In this document: positions 42,101 to 50,675 of the stretch, one piece after another
How positions within the stretch are numbered: position 1 is the stretch's first letter
Layout: every line of letters begins with the position of its first letter
NCBI GenBank assembly: GCA_034336665.1
Contig: CM067592.1
Coordinates: 48,935,783 to 48,999,782, forward strand
Origin: Luscinia megarhynchos
Taxonomy: Eukaryota > Chordata > Aves > Passeriformes > Turdidae
Direction of reading: 5' to 3'
Length of the DNA stretch: 64,000 nt
Translations under genes and position numbers: made by a program
The notes under the pieces: generated by a model
Database searches by the model: none
What the model was told of the DNA's origin: nothing
The model's input: only the letters and a program-made list of their open reading frames with translations

Positions 42101-42256
42101 GGCGATGCTGCGGGGCAGGAGAAGGTCGGGGCTGGGGGTGAGCGCCGGCCCCATCTCCTCGCTGCTGGACGTGGCCAGGGGATGCGGCATCTCCCGCAGC
42201 GACTTGGGCCCGGAGGACGGCAGGGGCTTAGGGGCGCTGGCCGCGCCGCCCGACAT
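2970..42256 (-). CDS. SNX30: SNX30, sorting nexin 30 (whole gene as visible; 8 exons, 3' end missing)
   Basis: Sorting nexin of the SNX-BAR class. Family knowledge: SNX30 pairs with SNX4 on early and recycling endosomes, where the PX domain binds phosphatidylinositol 3-phosphate and the BAR domain shapes recycling tubules; the related SNX4/SNX7 pair acts in ATG9A traffic and autophagy. Seen here: eight exons join in phase to 419 codons. Residues 1-54 are a low-complexity Ser/Pro-rich head and 55-117 lead into the PX domain. The PX core is at about 90-210, with RRRYQDF at 131-137 and a PPLPEK proline loop at 154-159. The BAR region runs from about 210 to the end. Human SNX30 is about 437 residues, so only a last exon of about 19 codons is absent. 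I prefer SNX30 over its paralogue SNX7 because the head matches SNX30 and INIP is the neighbour. No frameshift or stop is seen. Confidence 0.96.
3123..6003 (-). other. SNX30 intron between exons 8 and 7
   Basis: AT-rich intron. A near-perfect inverted repeat lies at 5263-5297, and an ATAATAATAATAAC run at about 3890-3902. No repeat element or extra exon was recognised in the rest. Confidence 0.85.
5263..5297. repeat. Short inverted repeat (potential hairpin)
   Basis: GCCTACTGTACAGT on the left pairs with ACTGTACAATAGGC on the right across a loop of a few bases, with one mismatch in the outer arm. It is intronic and its role is unknown; it could be the core of a decayed transposon or chance. 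Confidence 0.6.
6004..6090 (-). CDS. SNX30: SNX30 coding exon 7 (short coiled-coil exon)
   Basis: This short exon gives 29 codons (residues 340-368), beginning [17 protein letters not shown] and ending KREDRPK. The acceptor is TTGCCCATAG and the donor GTTAGC. Its charged heptad-like pattern fits the BAR helix. It reads in phase 0 from the previous exon and into the next. Human SNX30 has a matching segment starting with Ser rather than Asn. The exon is too short to stand out as an open reading frame and was placed by homology and splice sites. Confidence 0.93.
6091..11623 (-). other. SNX30 intron between exons 7 and 6
   Basis: An intron of about 5.5 kb. It contains one CR1 fragment (8697-9300). 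I saw no other gene, RNA gene or repeat in it. Confidence 0.85.
8697..9300 (-). mobile_element. CR1 LINE fragment, reverse orientation
   Basis: Read on the plus strand it begins ACCATAGAATACCAGGCTGG and continues with CACCCTGTCCAGCTAGATC, GGAATCCACCACTTCCCCAGG, CCAGTTCTCTCAGCCTTTCC and ACCATCTTTGTGGTCCTC. All of these are the reverse complement of CR1 3' sequence. The 3' terminus is at the low-coordinate end. The copy is clearly diverged. The high-coordinate limit is approximate because the match fades after about 9230. Confidence 0.85.
11624..11823 (-). CDS. SNX30: SNX30 coding exon 6 (BAR region)
   Basis: This exon gives two bases plus 66 codons (residues 273-339), from [16 protein letters not shown] to [10 protein letters not shown]. 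It encodes BAR-domain helix including the segment [13 protein letters not shown] and the acidic stretch [16 protein letters not shown]. The acceptor is CTTCTTGTAG and the donor GTAAAG. It ends in phase 0. The bird residue pairs GG in STWGGLE and CC in GNCCTAL differ from the human protein but are conservative. Confidence 0.95.
11824..12472 (-). other. SNX30 intron between exons 6 and 5
   Basis: Short intron of 649 bases with no recognisable element. Confidence 0.9.
12473..12668 (-). CDS. SNX30: SNX30 coding exon 5 (start of BAR region)
   Basis: This exon gives 65 codons plus one base (residues 208-272 and the first base of 273), from [16 protein letters not shown] to IIKEQL. It joins the PX domain to the BAR domain; the segment [18 protein letters not shown], followed by [11 protein letters not shown], is highly conserved in SNX7/SNX30. 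The acceptor is TTCCTAG and the donor GTAAGG. The odd base G combines with AA of the next exon to give Glu, which confirms both splice sites. Confidence 0.95.
12669..14951 (-). other. SNX30 intron between exons 5 and 4
   Basis: An intron of about 2.3 kb. A TTTAAATATTAATACAATGAA-like motif is duplicated near 12,727-12,770 (two similar AATGAAGG copies). No mobile element or extra exon was recognised. Confidence 0.85.
14952..15110 (-). CDS. SNX30: SNX30 coding exon 4 (end of PX domain)
   Basis: This exon gives 53 codons (residues 155-207), from [15 protein letters not shown] to NVFLTAK. It carries the second half of the PX domain: the proline loop, then helices with [18 protein letters not shown] and the [10 protein letters not shown] segment. 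Arg177 and Arg178 in the ETRRKAL helix occupy the place of the conserved basic residue of PX domains. The acceptor is CCTCACAG and the donor GTAAGC. Phase 0 at both ends. Confidence 0.96.
15435..15468. repeat. (CA)n microsatellite interrupted by C runs
   Basis: CACACACACACA is followed by alternating CACACCCCC blocks. It is an impure dinucleotide repeat, likely to vary in length between individuals. Confidence 0.9.
17926..17957. repeat. CCACCC-type short tandem repeat
   Basis: ACCCCACCACCCACCCCACC and similar units repeat over about 30 bases in an intron. This is low-complexity sequence. Confidence 0.8.
18722..18832 (-). CDS. SNX30: SNX30 coding exon 3 (PX lipid-binding motif)
   Basis: This exon gives 37 codons (residues 118-154), from [13 protein letters not shown] to QPTHLIP. 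It contains the PX signature [14 protein letters not shown]; in the PX family the last Arg before Tyr contacts the 3-phosphate of PI3P. The acceptor is TTTTCCAG and the donor GTAGGT. The terminal CCC codon supplies the first proline of the PPLPEK loop, and the next exon supplies the rest, which fixes the donor position. Phase 0 at both ends. Confidence 0.96.
18833..23947 (-). other. SNX30 intron between exons 3 and 2
   Basis: An intron of about 5.1 kb. It contains a striking GC-rich island at 21,090-21,520 (listed separately), an A-rich run near 20,474-20,491, a T run of 17 near 22,606-22,622 and an A run near 23,716-23,730. A pair of similar short segments, ATCAAGCCCAGCAC and ATCGAGTCCAGCAC, lies at about 19,817 and 19,871. 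Nothing else was recognised. Confidence 0.8.
21090..21520 (+). other. GC-rich island with TATA-like box; possible solo LTR fragment or alternative promoter
   Basis: This segment is sharply more GC-rich than the intron around it. On the plus strand it contains GGGGATAAAAGCCC at about 21,294-21,307, then CTCCTTTGCTCCGGGTCCCT, then the 12-base palindrome CAGCTCGAGCTG at 21,345-21,356, then AT-richer sequence. A GC-rich block, a TATA-like box and a transition after about 80 bases is the order seen in many retroviral LTRs (U3, R, U5). No coding remnants flank it and no family could be named. An open frame on each strand here is a composition effect. Confidence 0.35.
23948..24136 (-). CDS. SNX30: SNX30 coding exon 2
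   Basis: This exon gives 63 codons (residues 55-117), starting [14 protein letters not shown] and ending TYRVTTK. A pyrimidine-rich acceptor (long T run, then CTACAATACAG) precedes it and GTACAA follows it. It holds the linker with a poly-Ser run, the acidic segment [16 protein letters not shown], and the first PX strands ([18 protein letters not shown]). Phases are 0 at both ends. The equivalent human exon product has the same layout, with one glycine fewer here in the PNG-TP segment. Confidence 0.95.
32491..33425 (+). mobile_element. Endogenous retrovirus LTR, solo and 3'-truncated (ERVL-like)
   Basis: Begins TGTGTATTGGTTTTGCATGG, close to the start I know from ERVL-type LTRs abundant in songbird genomes. 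It continues with GGTGGCTTCTGTGAAAAGCTGC, AGGTGCTCCAGGCACC, and several imperfect internal copies of a motif ending in CCGTGG or CACGCTGGAG. It then enters a T-rich stretch (CCCATTATCCTCCTCTAATTC) that in the family precedes the polyadenylation signal; here the signal reads CATAAATTC. The last part of the LTR is missing and it abuts a reverse CR1. No internal retroviral genes are present. The open frames across it are not viral proteins. Confidence 0.75.
33430..34285 (-). mobile_element. CR1 LINE fragment, reverse orientation, lacking its 3' end
   Basis: Plus-strand phrases TTCTTGGCCACCAGGGCACAC, CCCCCAGGACCCCCAGCTCC, AGCCATTGATGGG, TTCAGCCAGTTCTTAATCCA and AATCCATGCTGACTACTC are reverse complements of CR1 sequence spanning the end of the reverse transcriptase and the 3' UTR. 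The terminal part normally found at the low-coordinate side is absent; the LTR stands there instead. The reading frame is broken. The junction with the LTR is at about 33,425-33,433. Confidence 0.85.
36180..37255 (+). mobile_element. Old, degraded CR1 LINE copy
   Basis: Translation-like remnants of reverse transcriptase are visible on the plus strand, for example GACAGTCAACCTCACCTCAA (TVNLTS) near 36,230 and CACCTTCATTAACGGCCTAAATGATGG near 36,615. They are followed by GAAGACCTCAACAGGCTGGA near 36,720 and GGAAATGCAAAGTCCTGCACC near 36,778. The 3' end is seen as GCATCCTGGGCAGCCTGATC near 37,155 and ends around ATCAACTTCCCTGTGACTATC. Many stops and indels show it is ancient and inactive. Confidence 0.75.
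40001..40138 (+). mobile_element. CR1 LINE, 3' tail fragment
   Basis: The sequence reads GGCCAGGCTGGATGGAGCTC, then GAGCAACCTGGTGTA, GGTTGGACTAGATCATG, CTCTTCCAACCCAAGCCATC and ends GAATGATTCTG. This is the extreme 3' end of CR1 with its short terminal octamer-like repeat. It lies opposite in orientation to SNX30. Confidence 0.9.
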
Positions 42257-42920
42257 CGCGCCGGGGCCGGGCAGCGACCGAGGCAAGGAGGGAGGGGGCG
42301 GAGGCCGCGCCGCCTCGGCGAGAAGCTGCGGGGCCGCGGCCGGAGCCTGCCCGCCACCGCCGCGATACGAGGAGGCGCAGGAGGCGGCGGCTGCGGCGAC
42401 GACGGAGGAGGAGGAGCGAGCGCAGCATCCGCCTGCGCCACCGCCCGCCCCTTTCCAAAGCGACATCCGCGCCACCTGCCGCCCCGCCCCGCCCGGCCCA
42501 GCCCGGCCCGGCGGCCGGGGCACGGGCACCGCCCCCGGCAGCACCCGGCGGAGCGGGGCGGGCCGGGCCGTGCCGAGCCGGAGAGGCGCCCGGGGGGCCA
42601 TTAGGGCTGGCGGACGGGGGACGCAGCGGATCTGGCGGAGGCCCAGGTGGGCCGGGCCGGGGGAGGCACCGAGCCACCCGCGGCCCCGACGGCGAGCGCG
42701 GACTGCGGCGGTGTCGCCGCACGCCGTGGAAAAGCAGGTTAAGTGTCAGAAAAGCTGTCCGGCTCCTCGACTTTTCCAGGCTCGCCTACCTCAAACTCCG
42801 CCCATGGTGGAAGGGAAATTTGTAAACGGGCGGGTTGCGGTGCAGGACCGACCGCAGCCGGGCTCAGGAGGGACAAGGCCCGGCCTCCGGGACTCCCTCA
42901 CGGGGGACTGCGCCGCGGGC
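42060..42920. promoter_or_regulatory. CpG-rich island at the SNX30 5' end
   Basis: The sequence is dense in CpG and G/C across about 850 bases and spans the SNX30 start codon (42,256). It includes Sp1-type boxes such as CCCCGCCCCGCCC near 42,482 and CCCGCCCCTTTCC near 42,446. No TATA box is evident, as expected for a housekeeping-type promoter. The transcription start cannot be fixed by eye; it should lie upstream of 42,256 on the minus strand. Confidence 0.85.
42095..42256 (-). CDS. SNX30: SNX30 coding exon 1 (start codon)
   Basis: This exon gives 54 codons, beginning [12 protein letters not shown] and ending IADK, followed directly by a GTAC donor at 42094-42091. It encodes the disordered head, rich in Ser and Pro, with [10 protein letters not shown] and TPSPDLL segments typical of SNX30. 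I chose the ATG at 42256-42254 because it aligns with the human start; it has G at -3 and T at +4, a moderate Kozak context. The frame stays open for 115 more codons upstream, with ATGs at 42466 and 42601, so a longer N terminus cannot be excluded. I treat that stretch as 5' UTR, because GC-rich DNA is often open by chance. The exon ends in phase 0. Confidence 0.92.
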
Positions 42921-44089
42921 GGATGCACTGAGATGTCTTGCACACAAGGGCTGCGTAGAAACATCCTTCCACTAATGCCGTGTGTTTACTTTTGCCGCAG
43001 AGATGTCACGTTGAGAGATCACTGTTGTAGAATGTTTCGTCGTGCTGAAATGAGCTGAGACTCATTTAATGAAGACCTCTAAAAGCAATCCATGCAAATC
43101 TGTCTAACAGCATGTATCCGTTATAAAAATTCAGATCTATCCACATATAACAGCACGGGAAAAGTGTTCATTATGGCAGAACAACCATAAACAGGAGAAA
43201 AGTCATAGTCTGGTCTAAGATGTTTCCTGAGCAGGTAAAGCAGCTAAATCTGGCGGATAAATTACTTTCTTCCAAATAATTTGCTCAGCACTTGTAAGAC
43301 ATGATAGAGTAATATGCTACTGGAGAATGTGATGTATCAGTATACGACTGTCACAATCCCTTCCAGCTACAGATAGATAACATACAGGTCTGTGACCAGA
43401 TAAGATTTGGATGCTTGGATGTGTTTAACTTTTCCCTGGGAGTACAGACCTTTGAAATCAAAGGGCAGCATTAATACTTAAAGGTAAGCTACCAAGTTTT
43501 ACAGGTGTCACTGCCAGGTGCCACATAGCAGAACAAGTGTGAGAAAACAACACTGTGGACTGTCATTGCAAAAAGAAATGCTATGAATCACAGGAAAAAA
43601 AATATGGGGAAAAAAATCAATCCTTACTATAAATGACTACTTAATATTACATAATTTTTGAACTCCAGCAGAGATCAAAAGTCCAAACCAAGCACCAGGC
43701 TCCAGTGAAAAGGTGGCTGTGAAATATTCCTTGTTCATTACACTTCAGAAACAACAACCTATTTATCTGTCAGGAAAAGGAAGGAATACACACTAGCTAG
43801 CTTAAATAAATGCATCCCAATTTTCTTCTAGACTATCCAAATCTTAAGTGGAAATTATTGTGGTAACGCAGCAGGCAGGTTCATGTATCTGCCATACTGC
43901 TCAGGAATTGGTTCCCTTCAGTTTTGTGACAGTCTGCATCCCAAAGGTTTATGACTTACTGAGACCTCTTCCCCTCTTTTCCCTTAAGCGTCCTCACCTA
44001 GCTCTGTTTCCAACTCAATCCTAGGGCCATCCTAGCTCTGTGCATGTAAAAATGACCTACTCATTAAACCTTGGCTTCGTGGGCAGTGA

Positions 44090-44690
44090 GCTGAGCATAA
44101 GGTGGCTGCATCCTTGCACCAAGGAAGACTGGTGGTATCCAAGCTGCCTAAACAGCAGCAGCACAAGCAGCACATTGAGGGCAGGATTTATCAGACACTG
44201 CCTGGCACTCCTTAGACCTTATCAGATATCCTGTTTTTGATTGTGGCACCTTTATACAAGATGCTGACAAACTGGACAAAGTTCAGATGGAGGCACTGAG
44301 ATGGTTGGTGACCATCTGCAAGCAGCAGCTGCAGCGCTGAGGCTTTTTGAGCCTGGAGCAGATCGCTTCAAGGGCAGATAATCGCTTCCTCCAGTATCCC
44401 ATAGGAAAGGGGTGGAAAAGATGGAACAGGGCTTACCACAGCAGACCATAGCAGGAGACCAAGAGACAAAAGACATCAACTGAAACAGGAAATTCCTGAT
44501 GGATGTTAGGAACAACTTTTTCCCCTTGAAGATAAGTCAAGAGTCAGAGCAGGTTGCAGGGAGAGGTTGTGCAGTCCACCCTTGGAGATTCTTAAGACGA
44601 TCTCATGCGATCTCACGTCTGACCCTCCTTTAAGCAAGAGATTGGACCAGAACCTCCCTACACCCTTCCAGCCTGAATGATTCAGTGCTG
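44090..44690 (+). mobile_element. CR1 LINE, diverged 3' portion
   Basis: The order CACATTGAGGGCAGGATT, CAAACTGGACAAAGTTCAGA, TTTTTGAGCCTGGAGCAGA, ATCAACTGAAACAGGAAATTC, TTCCTGATGGATGTTAGGAA, GAGAGGTTGTGCAGTCCACC, TTGGAGATTCTTAAGACG and CCAGCCTGAATGATTCAGTG follows the end of the CR1 coding region and its 3' UTR. The frame is broken, and it reads as an old copy. Confidence 0.8.
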
Positions 44691-45411
44691 CTACAGAAGT
44701 TATTATGTTCAGTTTCTGAGGTTATGTAAGGTGACCCTTCAATTATCCTGTATATGAGGACGAAGTTCCAGGCTCCAGAGATATATTTACTGGTCTAGTT
44801 TCCTGTGATAGGGCAATATATGCCTCTTTTTTAATTAATTATAATTATCTGTGTTACCTCTTTCTGCTATGTCATCCTTGCTTCTTTTGTAATTATATTA
44901 TTTGTATTACTTACTCATTGACATAGAATACTTAGAAACATTTTCAAGTAATTAACTGCATCAGTATATGCAAAAGGCAGGAATATTTGTGCACCTGTGA
45001 ATACAAGTAAGCTGAAATCTGGTTAGAAAAAGTTCAGAAGACATTACTGGAAGATCTGTTACACAGGAAAATTACAAACTTGCTGATTATTATGGTGATA
45101 TTCCTAAATTCTGGCTATGCAAGTTATGTTAAATTTCAGAATTCCAACACCACAGCATGCTGTAAAGTCAAGCTGGCTAACTGTTGGCACTAAGTCAATC
45201 CTTAAATATAATTTATGATAATAACATGCTTTAAAAAAAAAAACTGACGGGTAAGCAATCTAACACTAACTGTCTTAATGATTAATGACAAATGTCTCTT
45301 GTCCTCTGATTTTGGCGAGTACTAAATCTACAAAGATTTGTACAGACAGCAATCTAGGTTTAATCTTAGGTAGCAAATGGAATCTATCATACTGAGAAAC
45401 AAGAAGACCAA

Positions 45412-45510
45412 TTGGATGGAGCTCTGAGTGACATGGTCTAGCGGAAGGTTCCCAGTTGGAACTGGATGATTTTTGAGATCCCTTCCAACCCAAACCAATC
45501 TATTTCTATT
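45412..45510 (+). mobile_element. CR1 LINE, short 3' tail
   Basis: GGATGGAGCTCTGAGTGACA, GATTTTTGAGATCCCTTCCA and ACCCAAACCAATCTATTTCTAT match the terminal part of CR1. Only about 100 bases are preserved. Confidence 0.8.
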
Positions 45511-48500
45511 AGAAGAGTTCAAAAATCATAAATTATACCTTGAAATAGATTAAACTTACTTTAAATGTGTAATCTTAAAAACATGTAAGACTGTCTGGCC
45601 TTTGCTGTATTCTCTGCAAGTTCATATCACAGACTAGGGTAAGCTTTTAGCTGCATCTTCTTCAGTTATAAGGGACACTCATTTCTATTTTTTTTTTTTA
45701 ATATGGAAGATGACCATATTGAGTAGTTAATTTCAAGAACTGGAATTTAAAAAGGAGACAGAACATTGAATCTGAAATCAGAGTTCAGAGTAAATTCTTG
45801 TACCTTGATCAGAACTAGTCACACAATATGAACAGGGTTCATAAAGAACTCCAAATCTGTTGTGCATGAAATGAAATAGAAAAAAAATATGCTGTGTAGC
45901 TGACTTCTTGTAGGAATTGTTTTCTACACACAAATAGGAGCCTCTAAATGTGTGAGTATGTGGTCACCTGGCTCCAACATCAGGCAGAAGAGGTACTGCC
46001 AAATACTGAGGAAGGAAAGCATCTATTTTTCTAATACCAGCAGTGAAATATATAAATGTCTTAATTCTGCTAGGAAATTTTGAGTGATTAAAAACATGGT
46101 TATGTATCCTTTTCTACTGTGCTGGTTTAATTTTACGACCATAGTATTTTCCTTGATGTTTATATTGATAATTTTGTTAAACATCGACCAAGCTAAAACC
46201 ATTCAGCACATGAAACATGCAACCAGAAGAAAATACACAGTGAAAACCAAAATCAATGGCAAGCTGGAAACAGACTGCTATTCAATGCCCACATCTTAAC
46301 CCAAGTTAACTTGAAAAAACTGGCATGCTCTCCTAGCAAAATCATAACTATTTATTATGTTTACATCATTTCAACTCAAAAGCAGGACAGAACAGAAGTG
46401 TAATACTAACTCGGCAAGAGGACAAATGGTCAGTTTCGGGATCAAGAATCTCAACAATTCAAGAAAAATATCACCAGTTTCATATGTTTTTTTCCTGAAA
46501 AAAAGCAGTTCTGTCTCTCTATTGCTGAGATCAAAGTCCTGCAGTCTACCTCTTAGGATTGTTTACTAGGATAAACAGGGAGAGGAAGAATCCACAGATG
46601 ATGTGCAGGAAAACCTATTAACTGATTTAAGGATAGCACCTATCTGGCACTGCTGCTCTGATCTGGAGTGCCAGTTACAGCAGTAATACACCCAGGATAT
46701 TTTTATAATGGCAGATGGTTTTTTAAGTGCTCAGTGTCAGCCTGAGAAGGACTCTCAGTTGTTTCATCGTTCTTTTTGTAATACATCTTTATCTTCTTGC
46801 CCAGATGAGACATAAAATGGCAACAGGGTTTACAATGACTGTCAGGAGGCTAAGTTCACGTTGTATTTATTTACTAGATCAGACATGTAAAAAGCCCACC
46901 TGCTTTTTTAAATAGAATACCATAAAATATTTTATTTCAGGACAAAATTCCAGGATTCTCAATAGCATACTCCAGACTGTACAAAGAGTAAGGTAGGCTT
47001 GAGGCCTATATTGGCAGATATTGGCGGGTTGGCTGGTTTGACAGGTCAAGGGCAGCAATTTTTTTTTCCCCTGCTGTCAACGGCCTCCTCTCAACTGCTT
47101 TGTCTTTCCCTCACTATTGTCTGTCTTGGCAAGGATAATGTTTGTGTCTGTCTGCACACAGGCACACATGAAACTATAGAACAAGACCATTCTAAAAGAT
47201 GTAAACCACACAAAAATACAGTTATATTTTCAAAAAGAATCCTTCCTTCCATATGCTGCTAGACATCATGTCTTGTATTGCAGATTGGAGAGGGCAGGCT
47301 TTTGACTCCATCATGTTAAATCTTACACGCAAGCTCAGTGACACTCTAGAGATAGGATCAGTTTCAAGCCATGAGCACACAACACCTGTGCATTCATGCA
47401 CACATGTAAGATAATGCATAAGCTTTTGCTGCATCAAAAGCCTTCAAAGCTGTCAAGTTTTATGGGGGTGCTGTAAACAGGGTTGTGGGAACAAAGGACA
47501 CTTGTGATACAAACTGGAAGTCTGTGCTAAATGGCTATAAAACGAAAAGTCAAAAATCCAATCAAGGAGAAAGACTGTAACTATGGATACAGCATCTTTA
47601 CACAATTGGATATGGAAACCCCAATCAATCTAAAATGTTTAAAGACTCTTCAAGATACATTTTATTTGTTTGAAGGGGTTTTTAGTGACACACACAATAA
47701 ATAGAGAAAGGGAGTCTTAGGATGGATATGTATGTGCAGCACTGCCATATGGAAATAAAAACAGCATTCTGGAAGATCTTGGTTCAACCCAAGGAAGCAT
47801 CATGCACATACTATTTTCACTAGTTGGGGGAAAAGAACCCAACATATAAATCACTATTCTACCTCAGCCTATAGTGACTAGAACTGCCCGTGGTCATTCT
47901 GAAATCACAGAATTCACAGAATGACTAGGTTGGAAGAGACCTTCAAGATCATCGACTCCAACCCATGCCCTAACATCTCAACGAGACCATGGCACCAAGT
48001 GCCACATCCAGTCTTTTAGACACTTCCAGGGATGGTGACTCCACCACCTCCACAGGCAGACAATTCCAGGACTGTATCACTCTTTCCCTAAAGAACTTTT
48101 TTGTAACATCCAACCTATATTTCACTTGGGGCAGTTTAAGATTGTGTCCTCTTGTTCCGTCAGTTGCTGCCTGGTGAAAGAGACCAACCCCCCACCTGCC
48201 TACAACCACCTTTCAGAAGCTGTAGAGTGATAAGGTCACCCCTGAGTCTCCTTTTCCCCAGGCTGAACAGCCCCAGCTCCCTCAGCCATTCCTCACAGGG
48301 CTTGTGTTCCAAGGCCCTCACCAGCCTTTTTGCCTCCTCTGGACACACTCAAGTGTCTCAACGTCCTTCCTAAACTGAGGGGCCAGAACTGGACACAGCA
48401 CTCAAGGTGTGGCCTCACCAGTGCTGAGTGCAGGGGCAGAATGACCTCCCTGCTCCTGCTGGCCACACTGTTCCTGATCCAGGCCAGGGGCCATTGGCCT

Positions 48501-48644
48501 CTTGGCCACCTGGGCACGCTGCTGGCTCATGTTCAGTCAGCTGTCAACCAGTGCCCCCAGGTCCCTTTCTGCCCGGGCACTGTCCAGCCACACCAGCCCC
48601 AGCCTGTAACACTGAGGGGCATTACTGTGGCCAAAGTGCAGGAC

Positions 48645-49714
48645 TCAGCACTTGGACTTGTTAAACTTCATCTTATTGGACTCTGCCCATCCATCCAACT
48701 GTTCCAGGTCTCTCTGCAGAGCCCTCCTACCTTCCAACAGATGGACACATGCTCCCAGCTTAGTGTCATCTGCAAATTTACTGATGAAGGACTCAATGCC
48801 CTCATCCATGGCATCAGTGAAAATATTGAAGAGGACTGGCCCCAGCACAGACCCCTGAGGGACACCACTGGTGACTGATCCCCAGCTGGATGCAGCACCA
48901 TTCACCACCCTCTGGGTCTGGCCATCCAGCCTGTTCCTAACCCAGCACAGAGTGCTCCTGTCCAAGCCAGGGGCTGCAGCTGTTCCAGGGTGTGCTGTGG
49001 GACACAGTGCCAAAGGCCTTGCTGAAATCCAGGTACAACATCCACAGCCTTTCCTGCATCCACCAGGTGGGTCACTTGGTCATGAAAGGAGATCAGGCTG
49101 GTCAAACATGACCTTCCCCTCCTAAACCCACACTGGCTGGGTCTGATGCCCTGGCCATCCTCTAAGTGCTGTGTGATGGCACTCAGTATAAACTGATCCA
49201 TTGCCGTCCCAGGTACTGAGGTCAGGCTAACTGGTCTACAGTTGCCAGGATCCTCCTTGCCACCCTTTCTATGAATGGGTGTCACACTGGCCAGCTTCCA
49301 GGCATCTGGAACCTCACCAGTGTCCCAGGACTGCTGGTAAATGATGGAGAGAGGCTTTGCAAGCTCATCTGCCAGCTCCCTCATCACCCTGGGATGGATC
49401 CCATTGGGGCCCATAGATTTATGAGCATCCAAGTGGCTCAGCAGTTCTCTGACTGCCTCCTCCTGGATAACAGGGGGACCATTCTGCTCCCTGACACCAT
49501 CTGCCAGCCCAGGAGGACAGCTGTCCTGAGGACAAGCCATCTTCCCAATAAAGGCTGAGGCAAAGAAGGCGTTAAGCACTTCTGCCTTCTCTTCATCTGC
49601 AGTTACTAAGTTCCCTCTTGCATCCAATAGAGAAAAAAGATTGATTTTACCCTTCCTTTTGCCATTAATACATTTGTAAAAACATTTTTTATTATCCTTT
49701 ACAAAAGTTGCCAA
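48645..49714 (-). pseudogene. CR1 ORF2 remnant: reverse transcriptase
   Basis: The open segment 49,714-48,902 (270 codons) encodes the fingers and palm start. Continuation into a second frame (49,013-48,645) gives [12 protein letters not shown] and the FADD active-site box, followed by [14 protein letters not shown] and [12 protein letters not shown], typical of CR1. A frameshift near 49,000 disrupts the protein between the N-terminal palm and the catalytic box. Confidence 0.9.
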
Positions 49715-49953
49715 ATTAACTTCAAACTGAGCTTTGGCCTCTCTAATTTTTTTCCCTACATGCCCTAGCCACCCCCTTAAATACTTCTTGAGAGATCTGA
49801 CCCTCCTTCCAAAGATTATATATCCTCTTTTTATTCCTGAGTTCCTTCAAAACCTTATTGCCTGTGGGGAAAACCAACAGTTGCCCATCCAGGCTGGATG
49901 TTTGCCTCGTTGACTCATCTTTTGGCCCACAGGGACAGTTGGTTCCTGTGCTC

Positions 49954-50675
49954 TCAAGTTCTCTGTTTTGAAGCACGCCCACCTTCCCTGAACTCTTTTG
50001 TTTTTAAGGGCTGTTCCCAAGGAACTCCCTGAATAAGTCTCCTGAATAGGCCGAAGTCCACCCTCTGGAAGTCCCGTGTAAAAGTCTTACTGATATTCCT
50101 CCTGATTTCACCAAATACCAAGAACTCTGTCATTTCATGATCACAGTGCCCCAAGCGGCCTCCAACCACCACATCTCCCACCAGCCCATCTCTATTTGCA
50201 AACAGCAGATCTAACATAGTCGTTCCCCTGGTGGAATCACCCACCAGCTGCGTCAAAAAGTTGTCCTCCACACACTCTAAAAACTTCTTGGACTGCCTTT
50301 TTTCTGCTGTATTAAGTTCCCAGCAGATGTCTGACAAGTTGAAATCTCCAACAAGAGCAAGGGCTGATGATCTTGAAACACTCTCTAGCTGCTTGTAGAA
50401 GAAGTTGCCCACCTCTTCTTCCTGGTTGAGTGGACAGTAACAGACTCCCAGTAGGATGTCAGCCTTGTTACCCTTGTCCTTAATTCTCACCACAGGAATT
50501 CAACTTCATCATTAGTTTTAACATCCATGGCATCTAAAGCCTCCCTAATACAAAGGGCCACCCCTCCACCTCTTCTCCCTTTCCTGTCTCTTCTGAAGAG
50601 CTTGTAGCCATCCACTGAAGTGCTCCAGCTATGTGAGTCATCCCACCACATTTCTTTGTTGCATTTTATATCCAT
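49954..50675 (-). pseudogene. CR1 ORF2 remnant: AP-type endonuclease
   Basis: Two overlapping open segments (50,675-50,487 and 50,493-49,954) in different frames together cover most of an apurinic-type endonuclease. Visible motifs are WWDDSH, RRGGGVALCIR, VGDFN and the histidine-bearing GHCDHEM near the C-terminal catalytic site. A frameshift at about 50,490 separates the parts. The very N terminus is lost by 5' truncation. Confidence 0.85.

Noticed and set aside
41847..43058. Plus-strand open frame of 403 codons across the SNX30 CpG island
   Set aside because: It is antisense to SNX30 exon 1, very rich in Ala, Arg, Pro and Gly, and owes its length to the lack of AT-rich stop codons in CpG DNA. 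No domain is recognisable.
48330..48878. Plus-strand open frame of 182 codons
   Set aside because: It is the shadow of the CR1 reverse transcriptase region and 3' UTR on the opposite strand.
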